A stretch of 64,000 nucleotides of DNA from Hippopus hippopus (GCA_946811185.2 OX328096.1:64688845-64752844); one strand, 5' to 3'; positions 18,857 to 26,530 are shown, counted from the stretch's first letter. A program made the numbers and translations. Notes: a model not told the origin generated them from the sequence alone.

Positions 18857-19639
18857 TTATACTGACTTAGGTATGTAAAAGTTGTCAAAACCGTCCCTGT
18901 ACTTTCCATCATGTTTTTTACTGGTTAGATCAATGATAGCAAAACCATGCGGTCTTTCCCATGCCTTTTTACAAAATTCCCTAAATTCATCCTTTGGCAT
19001 ATCATCACCTACATGATCACAATAAATATGGTTAATGTTTTTTAGATCTTGCCGGAAAAGGCAAATAAAATTAGCATTTTCTCTAATAGTTTGCCTTGGT
19101 AGCCTGAAATAATTTTGTGAGAGGTAAAAACAATCTACATTACTATGTCTTCCACGAATGTAGTAACACTCACATTTGCTTTGCTTTTCTAAAAGTAAAT
19201 CATCAAAAATCATTAAATTTTTATTTCCTGGGTTTAACTCTTTAGGATCAGGCACATCACTAGCATTTTCAAAAAAGTTGCAATTTATATCCGATTTGTT
19301 TTTAAACGACTTCATCCATTCCTCAATTAAAGCTATAGGGGAAACATCTGCATCTTGTATTTCGTCTCGCATGTTAAACAACTTTAAAATATATTCTTTT
19401 GGTAGTTTTTCTTCAAAAGCTTTTTTTAGTATTCGGTATTCTGGTTGAAAAAGACTTTTTCCAAAAACACTTAGATCATTGTAGTCTAACCAGTCTGGTC
19501 TAAGTAAAAGGTTTAACAATAGAGTAGTTTTACCACATCCTGATTTACCTATAATTATTCCTCTGATACTTTTTGGTAAAAGGCAGTGATTAAATCTCTT
19601 TGATACTTTTTCGTTCCATGATAAGTTTACAATATTCAT
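18857..19639 (-). CDS. Packaging ATPase, FtsK/HerA superfamily
   Basis: 260 aa, intact; it would pump the DNA into the capsid. Walker A GKSGCGKTT at residues 31-39, Walker B NLMIFDDLL at 141-149, then RGRHSNVDCFYLSQNYF with the sensor Gln and conserved Arg/His region, then RQTIRENANFICLFRQ. This is the A32-like branch found in Polintons and large DNA viruses. It is divergent from the next gene with only 33 bp between the two start codons, both sides carrying a TATA-like sequence. Confidence 0.93.
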   Translation of the reverse strand: MNIVNLSWNEKVSKRFNHCLLPKSIRGIIIGKSGCGKTTLLLNLLLRPDWLDYNDLSVFGKSLFQPEYRILKKAFEEKLPKEYILKLFNMRDEIQDADVSPIALIEEWMKSFKNKSDINCNFFENASDVPDPKELNPGNKNLMIFDDLLLEKQSKCECYYIRGRHSNVDCFYLSQNYFRLPRQTIRENANFICLFRQDLKNINHIYCDHVGDDMPKDEFREFCKKAWERPHGFAIIDLTSKKHDGKYRDGFDNFYIPKSV

Positions 19640-19672
19640 TTTATATAACTTTTTTAATTTTTATATATAAAA
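19640..19672. promoter_or_regulatory. 33-bp shared promoter between divergent genes
   Basis: The only space between the ATPase start (minus) and the phospholipase-type gene start (plus). It reads TTATATATAAAA on the plus side and GTTATATAAA on the minus side, each touching its ATG. Confidence 0.6.
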
Positions 19673-20170
19673 ATGTATTGTGTTAAATGTAAAAAAGTTA
19701 CTGATACAAGCGGTATAGAATATGCTGTTTCAAAAAATGGAAGAAATATGAAACGGGGAAAATGTGTAGTTTGTGGAATAACTAAAAATCAGTTTGTTAG
19801 GGGAACAAAAGGTGGATCATTACTAAATAAAGCTATAAATAATTTACCTTTTGAAATGCATCTCCCTGGTCACAATTTTACGGGACCTGGCACTAAATTA
19901 AAAAAAAGACTCAATCCAGATCTAACACCAAAGAAATGGAGCAAACCAATAAATCGTGTTGATAAAGCTGCTTACCATCATGATGTTTGCTATCTTCAAC
20001 ATAATGATACTGCCACAAGAAACGCGGTGTGTGATAAAAATATGTTAACAGAATTAGAAGGTATTTACAACCCTACTATTAGAGAAAAAATGGAAAGAGG
20101 GTTGGTAAGTAAACTTATTGGAACAAAGAGGAAATTTGGAATGGGAGTTAAAAAAAAAATTTCGGTATGA
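19673..20170 (+). CDS. Zinc ribbon plus parvovirus-type phospholipase A2
   Basis: 165 aa, intact. Residues 3-34 carry CVKC and CVVCG pairs, a small zinc-ribbon seen in several large-virus and Polinton proteins. From ~57 the calcium loop NFTGPGT (68-74) is followed by YHHDVCY (101-107), the His-Asp dyad and Tyr of group-type phospholipase A2, and a further Asp at 121. In parvoviruses such a domain breaches the endosome; an equivalent entry role here is inference. The last four bases overlap the integrase start (ATGA). Confidence 0.82.
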   Translation: MYCVKCKKVTDTSGIEYAVSKNGRNMKRGKCVVCGITKNQFVRGTKGGSLLNKAINNLPFEMHLPGHNFTGPGTKLKKRLNPDLTPKKWSKPINRVDKAAYHHDVCYLQHNDTATRNAVCDKNMLTELEGIYNPTIREKMERGLVSKLIGTKRKFGMGVKKKISV

Positions 20171-21072
20171 TAAATTTAGCGGAAGAATTACATAAACCTG
20201 TAAAAAGAAAATTTAAGAAAAGGAGAGTTAGAGTAAACGGTATAGATAAAATATGGGCTGCGGATTTAGTAGACATGCAAGCATTTTCTAAGTTTAATCG
20301 TGGTGTAAAATACCTTCTCGCTGTCATTGACGTCTTTTCTAAATATGGATGGTTGATACCATTAAAGGATAAAACTGGAATATCTGTTGCTATAGCACTA
20401 AAGAGTATTTTTAAGGAGAGAAAACCTGAAAAAATGTGGGTGGATAAGGGTAAAGAGTTTTATAACAAAGATGTAAAAGACTTGATTGAATTGTATTCTA
20501 CTGAAAATGAGGAAAAATCAAGCGTGGTTGAGAGATGGATTAGAACAATGAAAGAAAAAATGTGGGAGTATTTTTCTGCTCATTCCACAAATGTTTACAT
20601 CAATGTGTTACCAGATCTTGTTAAAGAATATAATAACACAAAACATTCATCTATTAAAATGACTCCAGTAAATGCTAGTAAAAAAGAAAATGAAACCAAA
20701 GTTTGGAGAAATCTTTACCCTGATCATCTCGAAATAAAAGATATAAAACCTAAGTTTTCTGTTGGGGACAAAGTAAGGATAACTAAAAAGAAAAAGATTT
20801 TTGAGAAAGGTTATACAACAAGATGGACTGAGGAGGTTTTTACAGTTTCTGAAGTAAAACATACATCACCTGTAACATATAAAATTCAGGATCTTAATGG
20901 AGAAGAAATACAAGGTACCTTTTATGAACCTGAATTGCAAAAAACCAGTCAAGAGCTGTATAGGATGGAAAAAGTTATTAAAAAAGGAAAAAAGAAGTCT
21001 CTAGTAAAGTGGAAAGGTTATCCCGACGAATTTAATTCATGGGTTGACAATAAAGATAGTAGAAATATTTAG
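20167..21072 (+). CDS. INT: Retrovirus-type integrase with C-terminal chromodomain
   Basis: 301 aa, open throughout. It would insert element DNA and make the 6-bp duplication. The catalytic core has Asp33 (ADLVDMQ), Asp93 (WVDKGKEFY) and Glu122 (SSVVERWIRT). Only 28 residues lie between the last two, against about 33-35 in active integrases, which points to a short in-frame deletion at residues 106-109. A C-terminal SH3-like region (~190-245) and a chromodomain-like end (YRMEKVIKKG to KWKGYPDEFNSW) follow. It starts inside the end of the preceding gene, so the two are probably co-transcribed. Confidence 0.92.
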   Translation: MINLAEELHKPVKRKFKKRRVRVNGIDKIWAADLVDMQAFSKFNRGVKYLLAVIDVFSKYGWLIPLKDKTGISVAIALKSIFKERKPEKMWVDKGKEFYNKDVKDLIELYSTENEEKSSVVERWIRTMKEKMWEYFSAHSTNVYINVLPDLVKEYNNTKHSSIKMTPVNASKKENETKVWRNLYPDHLEIKDIKPKFSVGDKVRITKKKKIFEKGYTTRWTEEVFTVSEVKHTSPVTYKIQDLNGEEIQGTFYEPELQKTSQELYRMEKVIKKGKKKSLVKWKGYPDEFNSWVDNKDSRNI

Positions 21073-21081
21073 CTATAAAAA

Positions 21082-21499
21082 ATGTTAGATATTTCGATTG
21101 AAAACGTAATTTTACCAAATAAACCGTTGAGCAATTTCGAGTTAGAAGATGCTGCAAAAAGATTAAAGATTCCTTCTTTTAGGGGAGTTTTTTTTATTAG
21201 ATACGTTGCCGAAAAAAGCAAATAAAAAAGAATGTGATATAGTAAACTTTGATAAAAGTGGTGGACCTGGTACGTATTGGGTTGCTTGGTATAAAAATGG
21301 TAGAACTAAAATTTATTTTGATAGTTATGGCATACAACCACCTAATGAAATTCGAGAGTACCTAAAAAGTCCAATACAGTACAATACCGATCAATTACAA
21401 CAACCTGGACAAGTATTTTGTGGGCATTTATGTTTGTACATTCTAAAGGAGTTAAGCTTAGGTAAAAAGTTTCAGACAGTGATAAATAAACTTTTTTAA
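21082..21499 (+). pseudogene. PRO: Adenovirus-type cysteine protease, frameshifted, His lost
   Basis: The product would cleave virion precursors. The start ATG 21082 follows GCTATAAAAA. The first frame runs to 21188-21195, a run of eight T, after which the second frame continues to 21499. The expected catalytic His in the GT-H-WVA motif is Tyr here (GTYWVAWYK), a one-base change. The partner acidic residue (IYFDSYG) and the Cys motif (QVFCGHLCLYIL) remain. Two independent losses make this copy inactive; the homopolymer shift alone could be an assembly error, the substitution less so. Confidence 0.88.
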
Positions 21500-21508
21500 T
21501 AATAAAAA

Positions 21509-22827
21509 ATGCCTGTTGATAAATTTGGTCGAATGAAAGATGATAAAACAAGTGGTGATGGTGTGTCACTCGCTTACATAAATAATAATTTCTTACGTAA
21601 AGATGGAACAACTGTTGTTTCTTGTTCTATAGACATGAATGGTAATACATTAACGAGGGTTAGTAATCCTGTAAATCCTCAAGATGTTGCTACGAAACAT
21701 TACGTTGATGGAAATTCTGGTGGGTTATTAAAAGAAAATGGTGGATACCAAGCCCTTGGTTTTCTAAATATGGGTTTCAATGAAATAAGAAATGTTAAGG
21801 AGCCTACAGAACCTAATGAAGCTGCTACTAAAAAATATGTGGATAGGAGTGGTAAAGCTATAGTAGAGAATCGAGATGGTACCTTTTCTGCTGTTGCAGA
21901 TATAGATATGAAAGGATATAGTTTAACTAATGTTTTGGATCCTGCAGATGCACAAGATGTGGCGACTAAAAGATATGTGGACAGCGCAAATAAAGCTTTT
22001 GTTTATGGAGGTGGTAGGTATATGGCAGTTTCTGACGTTTCTATGGGAGGACGAAGAATTAACAATGTTGGAAGTCCTTTAGAAAATGATCAAGCTGTAA
22101 ATAAGTTTTATGTGGATACCGTTGTTGAGGTAGCTACTGCAGGTGAAAAAGCTTTGACGAAAAAACAAGATGGGTCCTATTCAATTGCTGGTGGAATAGA
22201 TATGAATGATAACCCGATTATTGGATTACCTAATCCTACATCACGTGATGCTGCTGCTAATAAAAATTATGTTGATAATGGTGGAGCTATCGTAAAAAAT
22301 CCAAATGGAAGTTTCACAGTGGTGGCTGACATAGATCTTCAAGGTTTTTCTATAAAAAACGCTGCAGCTCCAATAGAGGAGAGAGATTTAGCAACAAAAT
22401 CCTATGTGGATAGAAAAGTATCCCTTCTCTCATAGGTCCTAAACCTATTATAACTGTGTGGGCTGAAGAACAAGGACCAATTGGAGATGGTAATTATGAG
22501 TTCTCTTTTGGTAATGGTAATTCAGGAAAAAAGCATGGTTTAGGGGGTTACTGCTTGAGTGCATCAGGTAGAATTATAAGAGGAAGTTTAACGATTGTTA
22601 AAAAGGATCTTGATGTACCAGAAGAGGTGCAAGTTAATATTGTAGTAAATGGAATAGAGCAGGTTGATTACTCTATTGTAAAAAAAGCGGATGAAATTTG
22701 TAGCTGTACAGTTTTTCCGAGGGCGTTGGAGGTAAAACAATGCGACATCGTAAACTTTATCTCAAGATCAGACAACCGTAATGTAACACACGCTTATATA
22801 TCTATTTTGATAGAATTGGACTTATAA
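21509..22827 (+). pseudogene. Fibre-like protein with ~45-residue repeats, frameshifted
   Basis: The first frame (21509-22435, 308 aa) holds six repeats, each with IDM-G-x-IxNV, a Pro-rich turn and ATKxYVD, ending at residues 67, 112, 158, 203, 256 and 301. Such repeats build trimeric tail or fibre shafts in phages. A frameshift near 22421-22435 separates this from a second frame to 22827 whose start reads as a likely distal domain (TVWAEEQGPIGDGNYEFSFG). It is probably the vertex fibre of the virion, by analogy. ATG follows TTAATAATAAAAA. Confidence 0.78.
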
Positions 22828-22858
22828 AAATATAACTTCTCTTTGGAAGTTATATTTT
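22827..22858. terminator. Hairpin at tail-to-tail junction 2
   Basis: Perfect 13-bp arms AAAATATAACTTC and GAAGTTATATTTT with a 6-nt loop lie between the fibre gene and the RING gene; the RING gene's stop is inside the right arm. The core TATAACTT/AAGTTATA equals that of the hairpin at 8635-8664. Confidence 0.7.
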
Positions 22859-23668
22859 ACGTTTGATTGTGCTTTTTATTTTACAGATTGGACAACTGGT
22901 AAAGTTACCGTTTGTGTTACAACCATCACAAACACATATATGACCACAATTACAAAATAATATATTAGGATCTTTTTCTAAGCATATAACACATGTTTCT
23001 GATGTGAATGTTTCAATCCCATTAGTTAGAATAGGAAGTTCTCTTTCACCTACTATTGTTCTGGTTTCATTAGGTACATTATGAACTACTGTTGTGATTT
23101 CAAGATCTGATATATTAGTTCTATTATTAGTCCAATTTACAGTTACATCTAAAAAACTAAACTCTTCTTCATCTGGATTTTCCCATGAACATAATTCACA
23201 ATCATCTCTACCACAATTACATCCATTATCTAATTCTCTATCAATAATTACATTACCAATAAGTATGTTTGGTGAAAAAGTAAGATTTTCACTATATGTT
23301 GTACTTATAACATCATTTCTTTCAATATCTACTATACTTTCTAGACTAAGAAATTTATTAAATTCGCTTAGAATATTATTAGATTCTTCCTCATCTGAAT
23401 TATATGTGTAAACCCCTTGTGTTTGTTCACGTAAAGGAAAATATGGTAACTCTACCACATTCATATTAATACCAAAAGTAACATTATCAAAATGTTTTAG
23501 TATTTTACTACATTCATAATATAAAGCAGGCTTTAAGTTATGGAGTATTTTAATATGATTTTTGTTTTGCGCTTTGGGAAACTTTATTTCTTTTCTACAT
23601 TTGTAGTGAGGTGAACGGTACCGGTTGGAGATATGGTTAATTTTATTCTCCAACATATCATTTATCAC
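22850..23668 (-). CDS. RING-finger protein, IAP-type C-terminal RING
   Basis: 272 aa, intact. Residues 226-262 form a C3HC4 RING: CVIC, CNCGH, VCDGC, CPIC, in the spacing of RING domains that end IAP-type ubiquitin ligases. The rest has no BIR domain; a Cys cluster at 150-160 (CNCGRDDCELC) may bind metal, and a long acidic Ser/Glu segment lies near 90-100. A ubiquitin ligase acting on host proteins is the likely role. The TIR-edge motif at 23721-23739 lies ~55 bp upstream of the start. It is an accessory gene outside the virion block. Confidence 0.8.
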   Translation of the reverse strand: MINDMLENKINHISNRYRSPHYKCRKEIKFPKAQNKNHIKILHNLKPALYYECSKILKHFDNVTFGINMNVVELPYFPLREQTQGVYTYNSDEEESNNILSEFNKFLSLESIVDIERNDVISTTYSENLTFSPNILIGNVIIDRELDNGCNCGRDDCELCSWENPDEEEFSFLDVTVNWTNNRTNISDLEITTVVHNVPNETRTIVGERELPILTNGIETFTSETCVICLEKDPNILFCNCGHICVCDGCNTNGNFTSCPICKIKSTIKRKI

Positions 23669-23720
23669 TAAAAATATCTATTTTTGTTTTAACACTCATG
23701 ATTACTATATGATGATTTTC

Positions 23721-23739
23721 CTGTAAAAATAGAAAAATT
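23721..23739 (-). promoter_or_regulatory. Internal copy of the TIR-edge motif
   Basis: The text CTGTAAAAATAGAAAAATT also occurs at the inner edge of the right TIR (25586-25604), and its complement minus the outer bases at the left TIR edge. In all three places it stands upstream of a gene reading away from it. Confidence 0.5.
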
Positions 23740-23928
23740 AAAAAATTTCTTTAATCTAAAATTTTTCTTTTTCTCCCTTATTCTTACTTTTCCCTATTCT
23801 TCCTTTTTTTTACCTCTTAGTTCCACCGACCTAGGTGATGACAACGCTGTATATCTAACGGACATCTACTCATTACATATATTTGAGTTTTAGTATAAAC
23901 AATCTACCTAGTAATCACAAAGAAAAAG

Positions 23929-24798
23929 ATGCTTGGTGATGAATGTGTCAAAGTCACAACCCATACCTTTTTAGCATATACCAATTTAAATGATCTTGAT
24001 CTTGATGTTTTATTCAGTGAAGTAGAGCCTAATGAGGAGCTTGTTCATATTTTATACAAACGGAGAGAGAAAGGGTTTAAGAAGAAAAAAAATAAAAAAT
24101 CTTCCCCAAAAAACTTTTTAAATTGCGTCTCATTTTCTTTCTTTTATGACAAGAAGAAGATTAACATTAAGTTATTTAAAAATGGAGTTATACAACTAAC
24201 AGGATGTAAAAGTTTAGAACATTGTAAAAGTGGATTAGTTTTTATATGGGCGGTCTTAAAAGATATTCCTTCATGTAAAAACAAGTTCGATAAATTAGAA
24301 GCTTATCTTGTTTCAATAATGAGAAACATGAATTTCAACTTAGGATTGTTTGTTGATAGAGAAAAATTAGTAAGATATATTATACAAGAAACCAAATATA
24401 AAATATCTTCTGTTATAGGTGGATTTATTGGAATGCAGTTTTTATTCCCAATAGATTCCATTGATGATATGCCTGTATATAAAGTAGTGATCACTAAAGA
24501 CTATGACAACTACTCTAAAATAACAGATGAGGCAGAAATTACATATCATGATTTCATAAATGTTCTTTCATTAGAAGATAACAATAATAAACCCAATAGC
24601 AACAATAAAAAATATATAACCATAGCCATATTTCAAACTGGAAGAGTTTTATTCTCAGGAATTCACAATAAATATCAAGACCCAGTAATAAAGTGGTTTT
24701 TAGAGCTAATTGACAATATCAAAGATGATATTAAAATAATCAATCCTAAGGGTTGCTCATTGGAAGATTATTTACACCCATTATATAATAAACATTGA
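23929..24798 (+). CDS. TBP-like (TATA-binding-type) protein
   Basis: 289 aa, intact. Two halves resemble the repeats of TATA-box-binding proteins: residues ~62-113 with INIKLFKNGVIQLTGCK, and ~228-265 with YITIAIFQTGRVLFSG. The phrase N/TGxhxhoG in a beta strand pair is the TBP-repeat signature as kept in TBP-like proteins of large DNA viruses. A basic stretch at 44-61 (KRREKGFKKKKNKK) may add DNA contact. No Polinton protein of this kind is known to me. It would act in the nucleus or factory as a promoter-recognition factor for the element. Assignment by pattern only. Confidence 0.6.
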   Translation: MLGDECVKVTTHTFLAYTNLNDLDLDVLFSEVEPNEELVHILYKRREKGFKKKKNKKSSPKNFLNCVSFSFFYDKKKINIKLFKNGVIQLTGCKSLEHCKSGLVFIWAVLKDIPSCKNKFDKLEAYLVSIMRNMNFNLGLFVDREKLVRYIIQETKYKISSVIGGFIGMQFLFPIDSIDDMPVYKVVITKDYDNYSKITDEAEITYHDFINVLSLEDNNNKPNSNNKKYITIAIFQTGRVLFSGIHNKYQDPVIKWFLELIDNIKDDIKIINPKGCSLEDYLHPLYNKH

Positions 24799-24851
24799 TT
24801 AAAAATAATAAAAGACATAGAATATTACAGAGAAGAAGCAGTAAACAAGGC

Positions 24852-24941
24852 GGAAGATATATCTTCCTGTACTAAATGTGTGGTTTAAAATTTTTTGATT
24901 TATCGAAAATTTTAAATTCATAATACTATCAGGTAGTATTA
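24852..24941. terminator. Two palindromes at tail-to-tail junction 3
   Basis: GGAAGATATATCTTCC (24852-24867) is a perfect 16-bp palindrome. TAATACTA and TAGTATTA (24921-24941, 5-nt loop) form a second, extendable to 15-bp arms with one mismatch. They lie between the ends of the TBP-like gene and the Pro/Tyr-rich gene. Confidence 0.6.
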
Positions 24942-24953
24942 GGAATTTGTGTT

Positions 24954-25535
24954 TTAAAGATCATAATGGTATTTTCGTAGGTATATGATGCGGTTGATTA
25001 GGGTAGCGATTTGATGGTCTCGATTAATTATATCATTTTCAAAATTAAGGGGTAGAATATCACCCGCACGATGGTCCCAAAATTCTTTACGACAACCTAT
25101 ACATATTTCAATGGGGTCTACTATTTCCTCTTCGATGGGTTCTTGTAGTTCGAGTGGTTGTAAATTTTCATATAGGTAGTCTATCAAATTTATTTGCATT
25201 TCGAGTTGTTTTTGGTATAGTCGATCAATACGATCTTTTTCTTTGTAGTGGTATTGGTCTCCCAATGGTGGAGTTTGGCACTCGGGTGTAGGTAGTGCTG
25301 GAGGAACAGGACGGGATAGATATGGTGCGGCTGGTAGAAAGTGGTTTTGTATTGGTAGTTGGTAGTACTTTTGTATTGGTGGTTGGTAATCTAGTGTAGG
25401 TGGAGGTTGGTAGTATTGTTGGTAGTAGGGTTGTGGTGGAGGTTGGTAATATTGTTGTGGTGGTGGGTAGTATAGTGGAGGGGGTTGAAAATTTTGTTGT
25501 CTTGGTTGGGCTACTTGTTGAATTGTGCTTTCCAT
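24954..25535 (-). CDS. Pro/Tyr/Gln-rich protein, Polinton right-end gene
   Basis: 193 aa from ATG 25535; an upstream GTG at 25565 is not favoured. Residues ~15-75 are low-complexity repeats of PPP, YY and Q (QPPPLYYPPPQQYYQPPP style). A charged helix follows (KEKDRIDRLYQKQLEMQ), then an acidic patch and a CIGCRKEFW motif. It is not recognised. Such sequences often form condensates or bind WW/SH3 domains, which is speculation here. The start is about 50 bp inside the right TIR edge, mirroring the left-end gene. Confidence 0.7.
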   Translation of the reverse strand: MESTIQQVAQPRQQNFQPPPLYYPPPQQYYQPPPQPYYQQYYQPPPTLDYQPPIQKYYQLPIQNHFLPAAPYLSRPVPPALPTPECQTPPLGDQYHYKEKDRIDRLYQKQLEMQINLIDYLYENLQPLELQEPIEEEIVDPIEICIGCRKEFWDHRAGDILPLNFENDIINRDHQIATLINRIIYLRKYHYDL

Positions 25536-25587
25536 TATTTTGATGTTGTATATAGGTTCTGTCACTATATACTACGATTTGTTTGCT

Positions 25588-25874
25588 GTAAAAATAGAAA
25601 AATTTCAAAAAATTTTTGGACTGACATACGCGATTGATCGAAAAAAAATTTGAAAAAATAAAAAATTAAAAATTTTTTGAAGTTTAAGTTAGCCTTGGAT
25701 TTGTGGTTAACTAGTTAGTCGGTTTGTCTGGTTAACTAGTTAGTTGGTTAAGGGATTTGTGTGGGGGTTGGTTAAGGAATTAGCTGGGCCATTTTTTGGA
25801 ATGTCTGGGTCATTTTACGATTTTTATTTCTGAGCCAATCAAAATGGCCCGGATAGGGTATTGTACTATCTACT
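25588..25874 (-). repeat. Polinton right terminal inverted repeat
   Basis: It is 287 bp, inverted copy of 7803-8089 with about seven differences by eye and no length difference. The outermost bases read TACTATCTACT before the target duplication. Confidence 0.95.
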
Positions 25875-26045
25875 GACACTAGTACTTGTTAAAGAGAACA
25901 AGTGTGCAAAATTATTTTGAAATCCATTGATAAATGTAGAAGTTATGCTCTGGACAAGAAAAGGACACACACACTAACGCACACACGCACACAGACGGAC
26001 ACAGGTAACTCTATATGCCCTTCCGCCATTTCATGGCGGGGGCAT
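25875..26045 (+). repeat. Right part of the tandem-repeat element split by the Polinton
   Basis: GACACT (25875-25880) is the right target duplication; the host monomer then resumes and ends TTATGCTCTGGACAAG. A CA-rich tail and a hairpin follow (GCCCTTCCGCCATTTCATGG and its partner, about 26018-26045), which looks like the terminal stem-loop of the host element. Confidence 0.8.
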
Positions 26046-26166
26046 AAAAATATTGTGAGGATAACAATCTGTTATTGTGTGGTAGGTCCAAGTGTTAGTT
26101 GCTGGCAGAGAAAAATGAATTTTAAAATCAGCTAAAAGTAAACAAAAGATGAATGACCTTGCAATT

Positions 26167-26365
26167 TTTAACCCTTTACCAGATGACAAAATTTTGACCT
26201 TTGCCAAATTGAAAACATTTGCAGATGACAATTTCAGTGTGGCTCAAATGGTGCAGTTTTTCTTTGATAGGGTAGAAAACATTGTGGGAAAACGAGAAAA
26301 TGCTGGTAACCAATATTTTCTCCTTTTCCCACAATATTTTCAAAAGGCTTCTTTCCCAGTGTAGT
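26167..26365 (+). mobile_element. TTAA MITE, truncated copy
   Basis: It begins TTAACCCTTTACCAGATGA, includes the palindromic core at about 26275-26340 and loses its right end near 26365. Confidence 0.7.
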
Positions 26366-26444
26366 ATACTGGTCTATCCCTCAGGTGGATGTAAATGTAA
26401 AGCTTGTGTTTGTATAAGGGGACACTTATACTGCCTTACTATAG

Positions 26445-26530
26445 AGCTAGGTTTTGAAGCGACGTGGTAGAGCATTCGCCTTGGGACCTGGAGGTCCAGG
26501 GTTCAAACCCTGGGAGGTTTAAAAGTCGGC
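26445..26530 (+). repeat. tRNA-derived repeat head
   Basis: A-box-like GACGTGGTAGAGCATTCG and B box GGGTTCAAACCC are correctly spaced, but the ends do not pair as an acceptor stem. It is more likely a SINE head than a working tRNA. Confidence 0.5.

Larger units (their letters stand above)
7803..25874. mobile_element. Maverick/Polinton, full length, 18,072 bp
   Basis: Terminal inverted repeats of 287 bp start 5'-AGT, a 6-bp target duplication flanks them, and the gene set is typical: protein-primed DNA polymerase B, retrovirus-type integrase, packaging ATPase, adenovirus-type protease, major and minor jelly-roll capsid proteins. Gene density is virus-like (gaps often under 30 bp) and no introns are seen. 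Host DNA on the two sides joins into one uninterrupted tandem-repeat monomer when the element and one duplication are removed. TIR arms differ at about seven sites by eye (~97.5 % identity). Many genes carry stops or frameshifts, so this copy is no longer autonomous. Confidence 0.97.

Noticed and set aside
25535..25565. Upstream start of the Pro/Tyr-rich gene at 25565
   Set aside because: That codon is GTG; the first ATG is at 25535 and fits the low-complexity start.
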